Shown here: positions 4,885 to 6,415 of the stretch, one piece after another
Position numbering within the stretch: position 1 is the first letter of the stretch
Layout: each line of letters begins with the position of its first letter
Source of the DNA: Clostridia bacterium
GTDB taxonomy: Bacteria; Bacillota; Clostridia; UBA1381
Assembly: GCA_900751685.1 (NCBI GenBank)
Contig: CAADSR010000029.1
Location: 1 to 6,415 of the forward strand
DNA length: 6,415 nt
Reading direction: 5' to 3'
Made by a program: the position numbers and the translations under genes
The notes under the pieces: model-generated
What the model was told of the DNA's origin: nothing
Database searches by the model: none
What the model saw: the letters and a program-made list of their open reading frames with translations, nothing else

Positions 4885-6415
4885 TCGCTCTGTGCCGGTG
4901 GAATACGGATTGGAATACAGATGCGCACTCTGGTTCCTACTCCCTGCCCGCTTTCCGCCTCAATACTGCCGCCATGGGCTTCTACTGTTTTTTTACAGAT
5001 ATACAGACCAAGGCCAGTTCCGGCGGCCTTGCCATCCGCCCCGGTTAAAAACTGAGTGAACAGATAGGGCTTTATCCCGTCCGGTATCCCTTCTCCCGTA
5101 TCCGATACGGTGATCTCCACCTCATCTTGAAGCCTGTGTGCGGAAATCGTGATGATACCGTTTTTAGTGTGCCGGCAGGCGTTTGACACAAGGTTTATAA
5201 GCACCTGGATCATACGTTCCGCATCGCAGGATACCAAAGGCAGCACCTCATCAGTGTATAATTCCAATCGGTTATTATTTCCGTCAAGCATAGAAAAATA
5301 TTCATCCGCAAATTCCTGTATCAGGTCACTGAGTGAAATATCTGTTATATTGAGCGAAAATCTGCCCCGCTCTATTTTTGCCACATCTAAAAGCTGAAGC
5401 ACCATGCGCTCCATCTTATCAGCTTCCAGTATAATATATTTTTGATTATCCGCCAGATCTGACGCTTCATATTCACCCGCTTCAAGCTGCTCCTCTGTAA
5501 GCTGCGCATAACCGCTCACGACAGTAAGCGGCATTTGAAGCTCGTGGGAAAGATTGTTCAAAAATTCGGATTTCATTTTGCTTGCGCTCTCCAGAGCATT
5601 CTTTTGTAAACGGAGTAAAACACTTTCATGAAACGCATTCACCGCATCCCTCCACAGTATGCCTGTCACGATCAGCATAAACACAAATCCTGCCAGCTCC
5701 AGAGGCCAGCCCGTCACGATAGGCTCATACAAAGGAACCGCCCGGTCAGCGGTCAACGCGGCTGCCAATACACAAAATCCCGCGGTAAGCGGCAGTGAAT
5801 ATTGTTTTTCCTCCCAAACCGCCCAAACCGATATGCATAGAAGCCATCCCGCTGTCAGCCATTTGTACACGGCCAGCATATCCCCATATATATATTTAAT
5901 CTGAGCGTACGGTACCTGTATAAACGGCTGTGCTATAATGCTTGCCATGACCAGGACTCCCATTACCACCATTGGCAGATACGCCTTTTTTAAGGCCCCG
6001 CAGAGCTTTGCCTGTATCAGCACAGCCAGTAGGAATATTCCGTAATAGCCTAGCCGCTCCAGCACAGGAAAAAGCGGATGCTCGATAGAAAATGCCTGTA
6101 TTAGCGGATATGCGGTGCAGGCCAAAAAACACAAACTAAGTGCGGCAAGCAAATGATATGGCCTTTTAAACCGGCTTCCAAATCCAATCAGCAGGCACAG
6201 CACCAATATAAGCAGCGCCACAGCCGCCGCTGCAGTATGTATACTAAGCCTTCCCACAAGCAGCTTTCCCACCTTCTCAGGCGTTCCGAATGCCGGGGGA
6301 TAGGTCAGCCCACTATACAACCCGTTGTCATCCGACACAGATAGTACAATTTCAATCTTATCAGCGGCCGCAAAAGATGTCATCCATCCTCCCGACCCTG
6401 ACTCTGACTTTAAAT
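4875..6415 (-). CDS. 7TM membrane sensor histidine kinase (5' end outside window)
   Basis: This is the sensor of the two-component pair. An ATG at 6383 would give 502 residues, but the frame stays open to the right edge (ten more codons, ...SGSGGW). That ATG has only a 4-base gap after GGGAGG and would leave about 48 soluble residues with no signal peptide before the first helix. I therefore read it as internal to a longer gene. Numbering from that Met, residues 1-48 look like the end of an extracellular domain (YSGLTYPPAFGTPE). Seven hydrophobic segments lie at about 51-68, 76-95, 112-128, 134-152, 168-188, 196-211 and 227-243, as in 7TMR-DISM-type receptors. HisKA follows with phospho-accepting H280 in SHELQMPL. 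The ATPase domain has the N-box (N397, N401), G1 DTGEG (428-432) and G2 GTGLGL (455-460). No HAMP or PAS domain is visible. The signal sensed is unknown. Confidence 0.92.
   Translation of the reverse strand, partial: LKSESGSGGWMTSFAAADKIEIVLSVSDDNGLYSGLTYPPAFGTPEKVGKLLVGRLSIHTAAAAVALLILVLCLLIGFGSRFKRPYHLLAALSLCFLACTAYPLIQAFSIEHPLFPVLERLGYYGIFLLAVLIQAKLCGALKKAYLPMVVMGVLVMASIIAQPFIQVPYAQIKYIYGDMLAVYKWLTAGWLLCISVWAVWEEKQYSLPLTAGFCVLAAALTADRAVPLYEPIVTGWPLELAGFVFMLIVTGILWRDAVNAFHESVLLRLQKNALESASKMKSEFLNNLSHELQMPLTVVSGYAQLTEEQLEAGEYEASDLADNQKYIILEADKMERMVLQLLDVAKIERGRFSLNITDISLSDLIQEFADEYFSMLDGNNNRLELYTDEVLPLVSCDAERMIQVLINLVSNACRHTKNGIITISAHRLQDEVEITVSDTGEGIPDGIKPYLFTQFLTGADGKAAGTGLGLYICKKTVEAHGGSIEAESGQGVGTRVRICIPIRIPPAQSEGR

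Noticed and set aside
5896..6132. 78-codon minus-strand open frame inside the kinase
   Set aside because: It overlaps the membrane region of the kinase in another frame and has no recognisable protein features.
6381..6383. ATG at 6383 as the true kinase start
   Set aside because: The frame is open upstream to the edge, the Shine-Dalgarno spacing is too short, and the resulting N-terminus would lack an export signal before an extracellular-looking segment. It cannot be excluded entirely.

Overview
The window reads as Gram-positive, most likely a gut-type Clostridia/Lachnospiraceae genome. The evidence is strong AGGAGG-type ribosome binding sites, a Firmicutes-style signal peptide, a U-tailed intrinsic terminator, and InlB-type B-repeats in a very large surface protein. 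The taxonomic call is inference; no marker gene is present. All genes are on the minus strand, so the layout is described from the right end (upstream) to the left.

Region 1 (6415 to 4162): a two-gene two-component operon. A membrane histidine kinase runs in from beyond the right edge. It has the end of an extracellular segment, seven membrane helices, then HisKA and HATPase_c domains. An OmpR/PhoB-family response regulator follows 5 bases after the kinase's tandem stop codons. A strong bulged-stem terminator with eight U residues (4052-4092) closes the operon.

Region 2 (4161 to 3943): a 219-base intergenic region. It holds the terminator, then a compact promoter for the next gene: a perfect TATAAT without a good -35, and just upstream direct repeats with 11-base spacing of the kind bound by OmpR/PhoB-family regulators. 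This suggests, but does not prove, that the adjacent response regulator activates the surface gene.

Region 3 (3942 to 1): a single open frame of 1314 codons, still open at the left edge, encoding a secreted modular surface protein. It has a signal peptide, a beta-helix-like N-terminal domain, a fibronectin-III-like segment, then at least four and a half rounds of an alternating unit (InlB-like B-repeat plus jelly-roll-like module). The first two rounds are an indel-free 639-base tandem duplication. The C-terminus, and with it any anchoring signal, lies outside the window.

Taken together, the window looks like a sensor kinase and regulator next to a probable target adhesin or glycan-binding protein. 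The families are known. The less familiar parts are the exact domain alternation, the internal duplication and the predicted regulatory link. I see no RNA gene, CRISPR array, insertion sequence or integrase.
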